This document shows positions 1 through 6,035 of a DNA stretch of 9,509 nt, in pieces. A program made the position numbers and the translations under genes. The notes beneath the pieces are model-generated. The model saw only the letters and a program-made list of their open reading frames with translations, did not search any database and had not been told where the DNA came from. The number at the start of each line of letters is the position of its first letter. Position 1 is the stretch's first letter. The DNA comes from Promethearchaeota archaeon (GTDB taxonomy: Archaea > Asgardarchaeota > Lokiarchaeia > Sigynarchaeales > SOKP01). Location: positions 1 to 9,509 of the forward strand of contig JAUXAJ010000208.1 in NCBI GenBank assembly GCA_030620005.1, written 5' to 3'.

Positions 1-1059
1 CGCACGAGGGTTCATACTAACAAGATGTTCGATCAGATATTAGAAGGCAAGAAAGGTGGTTACCCATATGATATCAAGTTTGGATGGTTTTGTAACAACA
101 ATTTTTTAAATCAGTTAGGTAATACCAATCGCAATGCAGAAGCATTAAAAAAGCTCAAATATATGGTTAGTGTCGAACTATTCATGACACCAACAGCTAG
201 ATATGCAGATATCATATTACCAACGATTAGCATGGCAGAAAGATTTGATCTAACGCGACCTTGGCCGTCTGGTCCATATTTTGGACACATGAACAAAGCT
301 ATTGAACCAATAGGAGAATGTAAGCACGATATAACCATTGCAGAAGAACTCGCGAAAAAATTAGGTATAGAAGATTTTAGACACTATGATGAGACAAAAC
401 AATTAAAAAAGTTTTGGAGAACAACAAAAGATATCAAGAAATACATTCCCGATTATGATAAATATAAAGAGGACGGAATTTGGAGAGTTAAATTAGATGA
501 ACCTCATGTTGCGTTTAAAAAACAAATTGAAGACCCTGAAAACAATCTCTTCAATATACCTTCAGGAAAAATTGAAATCTATTCAAAACGGGTAGCCGAT
601 ATAAACGACCCCAACTTACCCCCAATTCCAAAATATTTAAGTACTTTTGAGGACCGATTTGATCCATTGACTGAAAAGTATCCATTACAGATGATTTCCC
701 CGCATCCTAAGAATAGAGTTCATTCCGATTTGTACCATGTTGAATGGCTCAAAGAAGTTGATCCTCACAGGTGTTGGATCAATTCCATTGACGCCGATTC
801 TAGGGGCATAAAAACGGGAGATGAAATTTACGTTCATAATGATCGAGGGATTTTGTCAATCGAAGCTTGGGTCACGGAACGAATAATTCCGGGAGTTATC
901 GCCATCCATGAAGGCGCATGGTATACTCCCGATGAAGAGGGTATTGATAGGGGTGGCTGTCCAAATACGCTAACAAAAAATGCTTACGCGCCAGATGGGG
1001 CTTGTTGCTTGAAAACCTGCCTTGTTCAAGCAAGTAAAAATAAACCCGAGGTGAAATAA
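1..1059 (+). CDS. Molybdopterin oxidoreductase catalytic subunit, DMSO-reductase-like (DmsA-type), C-terminal part; 5' end outside window
   Basis: This is the C-terminal ~352 residues of a large bis-MGD (Mo/W) oxidoreductase. The frame is open from base 1, so the ATG at 25 is internal and the true start lies upstream. Visible family marks are a substrate/cofactor-domain stretch with MTPTARYADIILPT and the FNIPSGKIEIYS element. The C-terminal molybdopterin-dinucleotide-binding domain follows, with HSDLYHVEWLKEVDP, GIKTGDEIYVHNDRG and EGAWYTPDEEGIDRGGCPNT. The GAWY...GGCxNTLT run matches the DmsA/YnfE branch of the DMSO reductase family. It is followed at once by its four-cluster iron-sulfur partner, so electrons probably pass between that subunit and the Mo site. 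A Tat signal and the Mo ligand would lie in the missing N-terminal part. The true substrate (S-oxide, N-oxide, other) cannot be read from this part. Confidence 0.9.
   Translation, partial: RTRVHTNKMFDQILEGKKGGYPYDIKFGWFCNNNFLNQLGNTNRNAEALKKLKYMVSVELFMTPTARYADIILPTISMAERFDLTRPWPSGPYFGHMNKAIEPIGECKHDITIAEELAKKLGIEDFRHYDETKQLKKFWRTTKDIKKYIPDYDKYKEDGIWRVKLDEPHVAFKKQIEDPENNLFNIPSGKIEIYSKRVADINDPNLPPIPKYLSTFEDRFDPLTEKYPLQMISPHPKNRVHSDLYHVEWLKEVDPHRCWINSIDADSRGIKTGDEIYVHNDRGILSIEAWVTERIIPGVIAIHEGAWYTPDEEGIDRGGCPNTLTKNAYAPDGACCLKTCLVQASKNKPEVK
1048..1054 (+). promoter_or_regulatory. Strong Shine-Dalgarno for the iron-sulfur subunit
   Basis: GAGGTGA matches the archaeal anti-SD (complement of CACCUCC) at seven positions and lies inside the last codons of the catalytic subunit. 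The next six bases are aataac, then ACG at 1061. The spacing is ideal for initiation at 1061. This decides the start of the next gene despite the lack of a normal start codon. Confidence 0.7.
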
Positions 1060-1060
1060 C

Positions 1061-1621
1061 ACGCAAGTTGGTTTCTATTTTGATCAAACTCGATGCATTG
1101 GCTGTAATGCTTGTATCGTCGCTTGTAAAGATTGGCATGACATTGATCCTGGATCAGAATTTTGGATGAAAGTGCTTTACAATGAAGAAGGAAAAACGCC
1201 AAATGTCTTCGTCAGTTATCTGGTACGACCTTGTTATCATTGTGAAGACCCCGTGTGCATTCCTGCTTGTCCTGTTAAAGCCATTACAAAGAGGGAAGAA
1301 GATGGGATCGTCATCGTGGATAGCGAAAAATGCGTGGGAAACGAAGAATGTAATTCTAAATGCTTGAAAGCTTGCCCATATGATGCGCCGCAATTCGGAC
1401 CTGAAAAAGGAGCTAAGATGCGAAAATGCAACTTCTGTTTAGATAGGTATCTCGAAAATAAAATACCTGTATGCGTTGAAACTTGTAGACCTCGAGCACT
1501 CTATGTCGGTACTTTAGAAGAACTAAAGAAAAAATATGGCGATATTAAAGAAGCGGACAATTTCACATATTCAGACAGAACTAAACCCGCAATAATTTTC
1601 AAGCCAAAAAAGAAGAATTAG
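1061..1621 (+). CDS. Four-cluster [4Fe-4S] ferredoxin subunit of the molybdoenzyme (DmsB-like), apparent ACG start
   Basis: The electron-transfer subunit, 186 residues from ACG 1061, is the usual DmsB-like size (around 200). It should carry four [4Fe-4S] clusters between the Mo subunit and an electron partner. Numbering from ACG as residue 1, the Cys groups are C12-C15-C18-C22, C58-C61-C66-C70, C91-C97-C101-C105 and C123-C126-C138-C142. The N-terminus QVGFYFDQTRCIGCNAC aligns with E. coli DmsB (TQYGFFID..RCTGCKTC). The first ATG in frame (1166, residue 36) would delete the whole first cluster motif, so it cannot be the real start. The frame is closed upstream by TGA at 1052-1054, with no ATG, GTG or TTG in between. 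The third motif is C-x5-C-x3-C-x3-CP, wider than the usual C-x2-C-x2-C-x3-CP. No anchor (DmsC-like) gene follows; the next gene is convergent. Confidence 0.88.
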   Translation, partial: TQVGFYFDQTRCIGCNACIVACKDWHDIDPGSEFWMKVLYNEEGKTPNVFVSYLVRPCYHCEDPVCIPACPVKAITKREEDGIVIVDSEKCVGNEECNSKCLKACPYDAPQFGPEKGAKMRKCNFCLDRYLENKIPVCVETCRPRALYVGTLEELKKKYGDIKEADNFTYSDRTKPAIIFKPKKKN

Positions 1622-1682
1622 AATTAAAATTTCCAATATTATTAAGATACACTAGTAAAGAACTGAACTAATGCACCTCATC

Positions 1683-1700
1683 TTTTTTTGAAAACTTTTT
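1683..1700 (+). terminator. Oligo-T terminator after the molybdoenzyme genes
   Basis: A T7 run (1683-1689) and a T5 run (1696-1700) lie about 60 bases past the stop of the iron-sulfur subunit, in the 133-base convergent gap before the nitroreductase. Oligo-T tracts are the usual archaeal terminators. No stable stem precedes it. Confidence 0.4.
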
Positions 1701-1754
1701 ATATTTAATTTCCTATGTTTTACTCAGGCCTTTTTCCGTTAAATCTCTATTCTC

Positions 1755-2324
1755 TTATACTTTAAATCCATTATCATAATTGTTTCTGAAGACAAACTCT
1801 TCTAATGATTTTCTTGGAGGTCTTTGTTTTTCTCCTAATTTCATCGGTTCTGAAAGAAGGGTATTTAATACTTTCGAATGCTTACCTATTACGACAAGCG
1901 TAATTAATTTCATTTCATCTGGAATTCCAAGAATTACTTTCGCCTTTTCTTCATTAAATCCAGCTATTGGATGAGCAATTAGACCTAACTCTGTAGCCCT
2001 TAATATAATGAATGCGGTCGCCATTCCAGTGTCGAATAGATAATAGAATCTTTCGCCAATGATGCAATCGTCTTTAGGGTTACTAAACACTCCAATTAAA
2101 AGCGATGCTTTCTCAACCCATTTATTTCCGGGCATGAGAGTTGTAAATAACTTTTCCAACTGCTCTTTATCCTTAATAAAAATAAACTTCCACGGTTGCT
2201 TGTTCATGCAAGATGGAGCGATTTGTGCGGTTTCTAACAGGTCCTTGATCATATCCTCTGTAATTTCTACAGGATCAAGCGATCTATAAGCTCTTCGTTT
2301 ATTAATGGCTTCTTTTACATCCAT
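1755..2324 (-). CDS. Nitroreductase-family FMN-dependent NAD(P)H oxidoreductase
   Basis: A 189-residue single-domain nitroreductase-fold flavoprotein. Such enzymes are homodimers that bind FMN and pass NAD(P)H electrons to nitro compounds, quinones or other acceptors in the cytoplasm. Visible marks are the N-terminal RRAYR (R10, R11, R14, FMN phosphate contact) and APSCMNKQPWKF (36-47). The helix and loop TELGLIAHPIAGF (111-123) and the C-terminal RPPRKSLEEFVFRN (168-181), typical of archaeal and clostridial members, complete the domain. The ATG at 2324 has a GAGGT Shine-Dalgarno (2338-2334) nine bases upstream. The gene stands alone: it converges with the molybdoenzyme genes and is 202 bases from the peroxiredoxin behind it. 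The physiological substrate is unknown. Confidence 0.92.
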   Translation of the reverse strand: MDVKEAINKRRAYRSLDPVEITEDMIKDLLETAQIAPSCMNKQPWKFIFIKDKEQLEKLFTTLMPGNKWVEKASLLIGVFSNPKDDCIIGERFYYLFDTGMATAFIILRATELGLIAHPIAGFNEEKAKVILGIPDEMKLITLVVIGKHSKVLNTLLSEPMKLGEKQRPPRKSLEEFVFRNNYDNGFKV

Positions 2325-2510
2325 ATAATCTCTACCTCTTCTTTTAGTCTGTAAATTGTTTTAAATCAAAAAATGAAATCTATATCTAAATAAATGAAAA
2401 GCATGAAAAAATATCAATGTAACCCTTTATTACTATTAAAATTTCTATTATCTTGATTAGAATAAAAAGCTCTTAATCGTGAAATTTTTATAAAATATAA
2501 CTTTCAAAAT

Positions 2511-2526
2511 AAAATTAAAAAAAAAA
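2511..2526 (-). terminator. Oligo-T terminator directly after the peroxiredoxin stop
   Basis: On the minus strand a T10 run (2526-2517) starts at the base after the TAA stop, followed by AATTTT. This is a typical factor-independent archaeal termination tract, and it argues against co-transcription with the nitroreductase. The remaining AT-rich gap (2325-2510) shows no gene. Confidence 0.5.
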
Positions 2527-3018
2527 TTAGGCTACTGCCTGTAATTCTTCTAATACATTCTTTACTTCTTTGGGATGCACTCTGACGCTAACTTTTGGCC
2601 AGACATGAGCTATCTTTCCTTTCGGATCAATTAAATAAGTGCTTCGAATTACTCCCCTGTATTGTTTTCCACGGAGTTTTTTCATCCCCCATGCGCCATA
2701 CGATTTCAATACTTCTTTATTGGAATCGCTAAGCAAAATAACCTTTAAGTTCTTTTTTTCTATAAATTTTGCGTGAGATTCAGTACTATCTGGACTCACT
2801 CCAATAACTGTGGCGTCTAATTTTTCAAATTCGGGTAAAATGTTTGTGAAGCCTATTGCTTCTGTAGTGCATCCAGGAGTATTATCTTTTGGATAGAAGT
2901 ATAAGATCACGTGCTTGCCCTTAAAGTCTTTAAGGCTTACGGTTTTATTGTCCTTGTCATGAAGCTTAAAATCAGGTGCATAATCACCAACCTTTAATTC
3001 TATTTTTTCTTCAGGCAA
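2527..3018 (-). CDS. bcp: Thioredoxin-dependent peroxiredoxin, Bcp/PrxQ type, single-cysteine
   Basis: A 163-residue thiol peroxidase that reduces H2O2 and organic hydroperoxides in the cytoplasm. The active site YPKDNTPGCTTEA (42-54) holds the peroxidatic Cys50, with P43 and T47 before it and Arg125 in RSTYLIDPKG. This is the PrxQ/Bcp signature. Residue 55, where E. coli Bcp has its resolving Cys (C+5), is Ile. There is no other Cys in the protein, so it must act by a 1-Cys route with an external thiol. The start is TTG at 3018: the upstream frame is closed by TGA at 3060-3058, no ATG is available, and GGAGAT (3033-3028) lies nine bases upstream. It is transcribed alone, flanked by AT-rich gaps. 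Confidence 0.93.
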   Translation of the reverse strand: MPEEKIELKVGDYAPDFKLHDKDNKTVSLKDFKGKHVILYFYPKDNTPGCTTEAIGFTNILPEFEKLDATVIGVSPDSTESHAKFIEKKNLKVILLSDSNKEVLKSYGAWGMKKLRGKQYRGVIRSTYLIDPKGKIAHVWPKVSVRVHPKEVKNVLEELQAVA

Positions 3019-3232
3019 AATGAATTTATCTCCAAGTTTTAATTTATTTTTGGATGTTCATATCGTGAATAGTAATAGTTTTTTTTTCAATATCAACTTA
3101 CTCTTTATTCATTATTATATCTACAAGGAAATAATTTAAAATTAATAAGAATCGAGAGTGATATTTAAATAATTTATAATGTTTGAATTCTATTTAATTA
3201 CATTTAGAATTTTATGTGCGAAAATAATCAAG

Positions 3233-3238
3233 AAAAAA
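3233..3238 (-). terminator. Short oligo-T tract after the OFOR beta gene
   Basis: On the minus strand T6 occurs six bases past the TAA stop of the beta subunit. It is a plausible weak archaeal terminator. The rest of the 226-base gap 3019-3244 holds AT-rich sequence with TATA-like runs (for example 3161-3177) and a T9 run (3079-3087), but no gene that I can see. Confidence 0.3.
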
Positions 3239-3244
3239 CTCATT

Positions 3245-4087
3245 TTATTTTGGTTGAAGAATTTTTTTAATGAGATCTAATCTATTTTCTCGAGAGAACC
3301 TATTTACAACAGGATTCGAATCACCATAAAGTTCTTCGTGGAATACTGGTTTTTTAGCTTTATACAATATGCCGATTGGAATTTTATCCTTTTTTTTCGC
3401 AAGTGCCATTGCTTCTTCACGACTATTAGGGATGTTTTCAATTATCTCAACCTTTTCGTTGTATAGTTTGTATGTGTTGTTATAACTTACACACGGTTGC
3501 AATACATCTACAAACGAGAACCCTTCGTGTTCGATGGCACTGACGATAATATCAACCAGATGTGGAAGTTTAGCTGTAAAAGCCCTTGCTAAAAACGTGG
3601 CTCCCGCTTCTAATAGGAGTGCAAGTGCATTAAAAGGTTCTTCAACGCTACCTCTTGGAATAGACGGACCTTTCCAGCCTTTATTGGTAATGGGTGTAAA
3701 CTGTCCCGTGGTTAACGCATAAACACTATTATGATGCATTATGATTGTAATATCAGCATTTCTTTTAGCCGCAAATAACACGTGCGCCAAACCTTCGCCC
3801 ATTGCATTGCCATCGCCTGAAAAAGTTATTAATTTTAAATCCGGATTGGCAAATTTCATGCCTTGGAGGGTTGTTATATCTCTTCCATGTAACGAATAAA
3901 CGCCACTTAAATTAAGATAATCAAAAATTTTTGCGCTACATCCAATTCCAGCAGAAATCGCAATTTTTTCTCTCTTAATTCCTTTTTCTTCTAATTTAAT
4001 TACTGCTTTTTTGAACGCGTTTAATATCCCAAAGTTTCCGCAGCCTTTACACCAAGTGTTTTCAGCTTGAGTTTTCAACGATTCCAT
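3245..4087 (-). CDS. 2-oxoacid:ferredoxin oxidoreductase, beta subunit (KorB-type, TPP-binding)
   Basis: A 280-residue TPP-binding subunit. With the fused gamma-alpha subunit it oxidatively decarboxylates a 2-oxoacid with CoA, giving acyl-CoA, CO2 and reduced ferredoxin. The [4Fe-4S] ligands are visible as C13 and C16 (WCKGCGNFG), C50 (GIGCS) and C199 (QPC). The TPP/Mg motif starts at GDG (91-93), followed by NAMGEGLAHVLFAAKRN, and closes at N120 in HHNSVYALTTGQFTP. The position usually Asp or Asn before that Asn is His here. The ATG at 4087 has a full GGAGGT Shine-Dalgarno eight bases upstream, inside the alpha gene, and only one base separates alpha stop from beta start. The two are certainly one operon. 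No delta (ferredoxin) or separate gamma subunit is nearby, so an external ferredoxin is implied. The substrate (2-oxoglutarate, pyruvate, other) cannot be told from sequence alone. Confidence 0.93.
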   Translation of the reverse strand: MESLKTQAENTWCKGCGNFGILNAFKKAVIKLEEKGIKREKIAISAGIGCSAKIFDYLNLSGVYSLHGRDITTLQGMKFANPDLKLITFSGDGNAMGEGLAHVLFAAKRNADITIIMHHNSVYALTTGQFTPITNKGWKGPSIPRGSVEEPFNALALLLEAGATFLARAFTAKLPHLVDIIVSAIEHEGFSFVDVLQPCVSYNNTYKLYNEKVEIIENIPNSREEAMALAKKKDKIPIGILYKAKKPVFHEELYGDSNPVVNRFSRENRLDLIKKILQPK

Positions 4088-4088
4088 T

Positions 4089-5744
4089 TTAAATGACCTC
4101 CTTTATTTTATAAGATAAATCGATTGGTTCAAACGGTCTACCGTCATATTTCTTAATAACAGACTTCACTTTAATACCAACCTTTTCTCTTAGTAAATTT
4201 GCGAAAAGTTCAGTAGAGCTTTGTTCCACAACAATTACATCGAGATTCTTGTATTTTTCTAATTCCCATGTTGGTAAAGGGCTTAAAAATTTTGGCTGTA
4301 CGACGACAGCATCATTATCCCCAAATTTTAATGCTTCCAACACGCTCATCGTTGTCGAACCGTAAGCCATTATTATTGGTCCTTTCTCACCGAATACATT
4401 CACGGTACTTACTTTTTTTAAATAGATTTCAATTGATTTATTTTTCTTATTTCTTTTATCGTGCATTTTTTCAATCCATTCTGGGTCTTCAGTTGTTTTA
4501 CCTAAGTCATCGTGTTCATAACTGTTCCACTTTATTACTTCTTTTGATGGGGGAAATAATAAAGGGGATATTCCATCTTCAGTACCAAAATATCTTTTAT
4601 AGGGACCTCCATCGTGAATTTTCGGTTTTGCCCATTGTGCTCTTTCAACATCTATTTCAACAGTCATACTGCTTTCAGATAGATGTTTTTCGGTTAATAA
4701 AATTCCAGGCGTTTGAAATTTCCAGACTAGATCTAACAATTCAGCGGTTAAGTAGTAGGCTTCTTCTATCGTAGCTGGAGACGCAACGATTCTTAAAAAT
4801 TCTCCGTGCCCCGCACCAAGGGCAAAATTTAAGTCAGCTTGCTCCGTATAAGTTGGAACACCTGTGGCGGGACCAGGGCGCATGGATAATACACATAATA
4901 CTGGTGCCTCAGTTATTCCTGCTAAAGAAAAACCTTCCGTCATCAAAGCAAAACCGCCGCCACTAGTACCCACCATGGATCGAGCTCCGGTAAAAGCTGA
5001 ACCAATCGCCATGTTAATAACTGCAATCTCGCTTTCAGGATGGATAACGGCAATACCAAATTCTTCTGATAATGATGCTAAATAATGCAAAATACTCGAT
5101 GCAGGAGTCATTGGATAAGCATAATATACATCTAATCCACCAGCTATAGCGCCAAGGGCTATTGCTTGATTTCCTGTAATAATCGGTCTTTTTTTGTCGC
5201 CATTTTCTAATTTATATTTTCCGCCTAATTTTGGATAGACATAATCATGGATTAGATTAGCGTAAGATAGATTTTCTTCTATACTTGAACGGTATTCTGA
5301 CTCCACGATGTTTTTTAATTCAGATTTATTAATTCCTAGAGCCGCTGCCAATGTTGCAACAGCGCCTACACCAATAATTCTCTCGGGATTTGAAAATTTT
5401 TTGGCTTCTGAAGTTAAAGGAACCCCAATACCTTCCATATCTCCTTTAACATCAGAATTATAAATAATTGTACCTCCTTCAGCAAGGTGGTCCAAATGAT
5501 TATCGTAGCTTCGTTTGTCAAATGTAACAATGAGATCGGCTTTCATATAATGACTACTTACCCTTCTAGAAGCTGTACTAACAACAGAAAAATTATGACC
5601 ACCTCTTATAAGAGACATGTAATCGTCCATTTGAAACGCGTGACGACCCTTGTTACTAAAAAGCCGAGTAGCAACGGAACCTGCTTTTTTAACTCCTTCT
5701 CCTGCTTTACCACCAACCAAAAATGTGAATAAGTCCTTAACCAT
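4089..5744 (-). CDS. 2-oxoacid:ferredoxin oxidoreductase, fused gamma-alpha subunit (KorA-type)
   Basis: Partner of the beta subunit. The N-terminal third is the gamma domain, with the glycine-rich FLVGGKAGEGVKKAG, and the remainder is the alpha (pyrimidine-binding) domain. Numbered from the ATG at 5774, marks are YPMTPASSI (220-228), HPESE with the likely TPP-contacting Glu247, GTSGGGFALMTEG (269-281) and RPGPATGVPTYTEQADL (299-315). The order gamma then alpha in one chain is typical of archaeal and many bacterial KorA proteins. Two starts are possible. ATG 5774 gives 561 residues with a basic ten-residue extension (MKNRILGNYT) and no Shine-Dalgarno. ATG 5744 gives 551 residues, begins where homologues do (MVKDLFTFLVGG) and has AGGT nine bases upstream. 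I prefer 5744, without certainty. Beta follows after one base. Confidence 0.92.
   Translation of the reverse strand: MVKDLFTFLVGGKAGEGVKKAGSVATRLFSNKGRHAFQMDDYMSLIRGGHNFSVVSTASRRVSSHYMKADLIVTFDKRSYDNHLDHLAEGGTIIYNSDVKGDMEGIGVPLTSEAKKFSNPERIIGVGAVATLAAALGINKSELKNIVESEYRSSIEENLSYANLIHDYVYPKLGGKYKLENGDKKRPIITGNQAIALGAIAGGLDVYYAYPMTPASSILHYLASLSEEFGIAVIHPESEIAVINMAIGSAFTGARSMVGTSGGGFALMTEGFSLAGITEAPVLCVLSMRPGPATGVPTYTEQADLNFALGAGHGEFLRIVASPATIEEAYYLTAELLDLVWKFQTPGILLTEKHLSESSMTVEIDVERAQWAKPKIHDGGPYKRYFGTEDGISPLLFPPSKEVIKWNSYEHDDLGKTTEDPEWIEKMHDKRNKKNKSIEIYLKKVSTVNVFGEKGPIIMAYGSTTMSVLEALKFGDNDAVVVQPKFLSPLPTWELEKYKNLDVIVVEQSSTELFANLLREKVGIKVKSVIKKYDGRPFEPIDLSYKIKEVI
4096..4101 (-). promoter_or_regulatory. 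Consensus Shine-Dalgarno for OFOR beta
   Basis: GGAGGT on the minus strand, eight bases before the beta ATG, is embedded in the last codons of alpha (K-E-V-I). This indicates translational coupling of alpha and beta. Confidence 0.75.
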
Positions 5745-5807
5745 GGTGTAATTACCTAGAATTCTGTTTTTCATTTAAATTAAATTATGAGTAAATTGAT
5801 TAAAGAA

Positions 5808-5822
5808 TATTTAAATGTTTAT
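5808..5822 (-). promoter_or_regulatory. BRE/TATA promoter for the OFOR operon
   Basis: Read on the minus strand, AAACATTTAAATA has an A-rich BRE-like element followed by a TATA box (TTTAAATA). Its centre is near 5812, placing initiation near 5786. That leaves about 12 bases to ATG 5774 or about 42 to ATG 5744. The match is by eye in AT-rich DNA. Confidence 0.45.
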
Positions 5823-5999
5823 TTTATTTTCTATAATAGCATGCTTTCTGGGTGCAAAATTCTTAGAATTTAAGAAATGCATTGAGAACTACGAAATCAA
5901 ATAGTTAATAAAAATAAATTTTATCTTTTATCTTTTAAAAATTTATTAATTATAAACATAAATTATATGAAAGTTGCGGGGATAACAAGTCATAATATT

Positions 6000-6011
6000 C
6001 GAAAAAATATA
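6000..6011 (+). promoter_or_regulatory. BRE/TATA promoter for serine acetyltransferase, probably leaderless
   Basis: CGAAAAAATATA fits an archaeal BRE plus TATA box with centre near 6008. The usual ~26-base spacing puts the transcript start at about 6034, next to ATG 6036. The gene has no Shine-Dalgarno, so a leaderless mRNA is likely. Confidence 0.5.
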
Positions 6012-6035
6012 CTCCTAAAAAACATTTGCATTTAA

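Noticed and set aside
896..1138. Minus-strand ORF opposite the molybdoenzyme gene junction
   Set aside because: It overlaps two conserved plus-strand genes and has no motif of its own.
1166..1621. Iron-sulfur subunit starting at ATG 1166
   Set aside because: This start removes the whole first [4Fe-4S] motif and the conserved N-terminus, which are encoded in frame just upstream behind a strong Shine-Dalgarno.
1755..4087. One minus-strand operon of OFOR, peroxiredoxin and nitroreductase
   Set aside because: Gaps of over 200 bases with oligo-T terminators right after the beta and peroxiredoxin stops argue for separate transcripts.
4268..4774. 168-codon plus-strand ORF opposite the OFOR alpha gene
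   Set aside because: It lies wholly antisense to a clearly conserved gene, has low-complexity composition and shows no recognisable motif.
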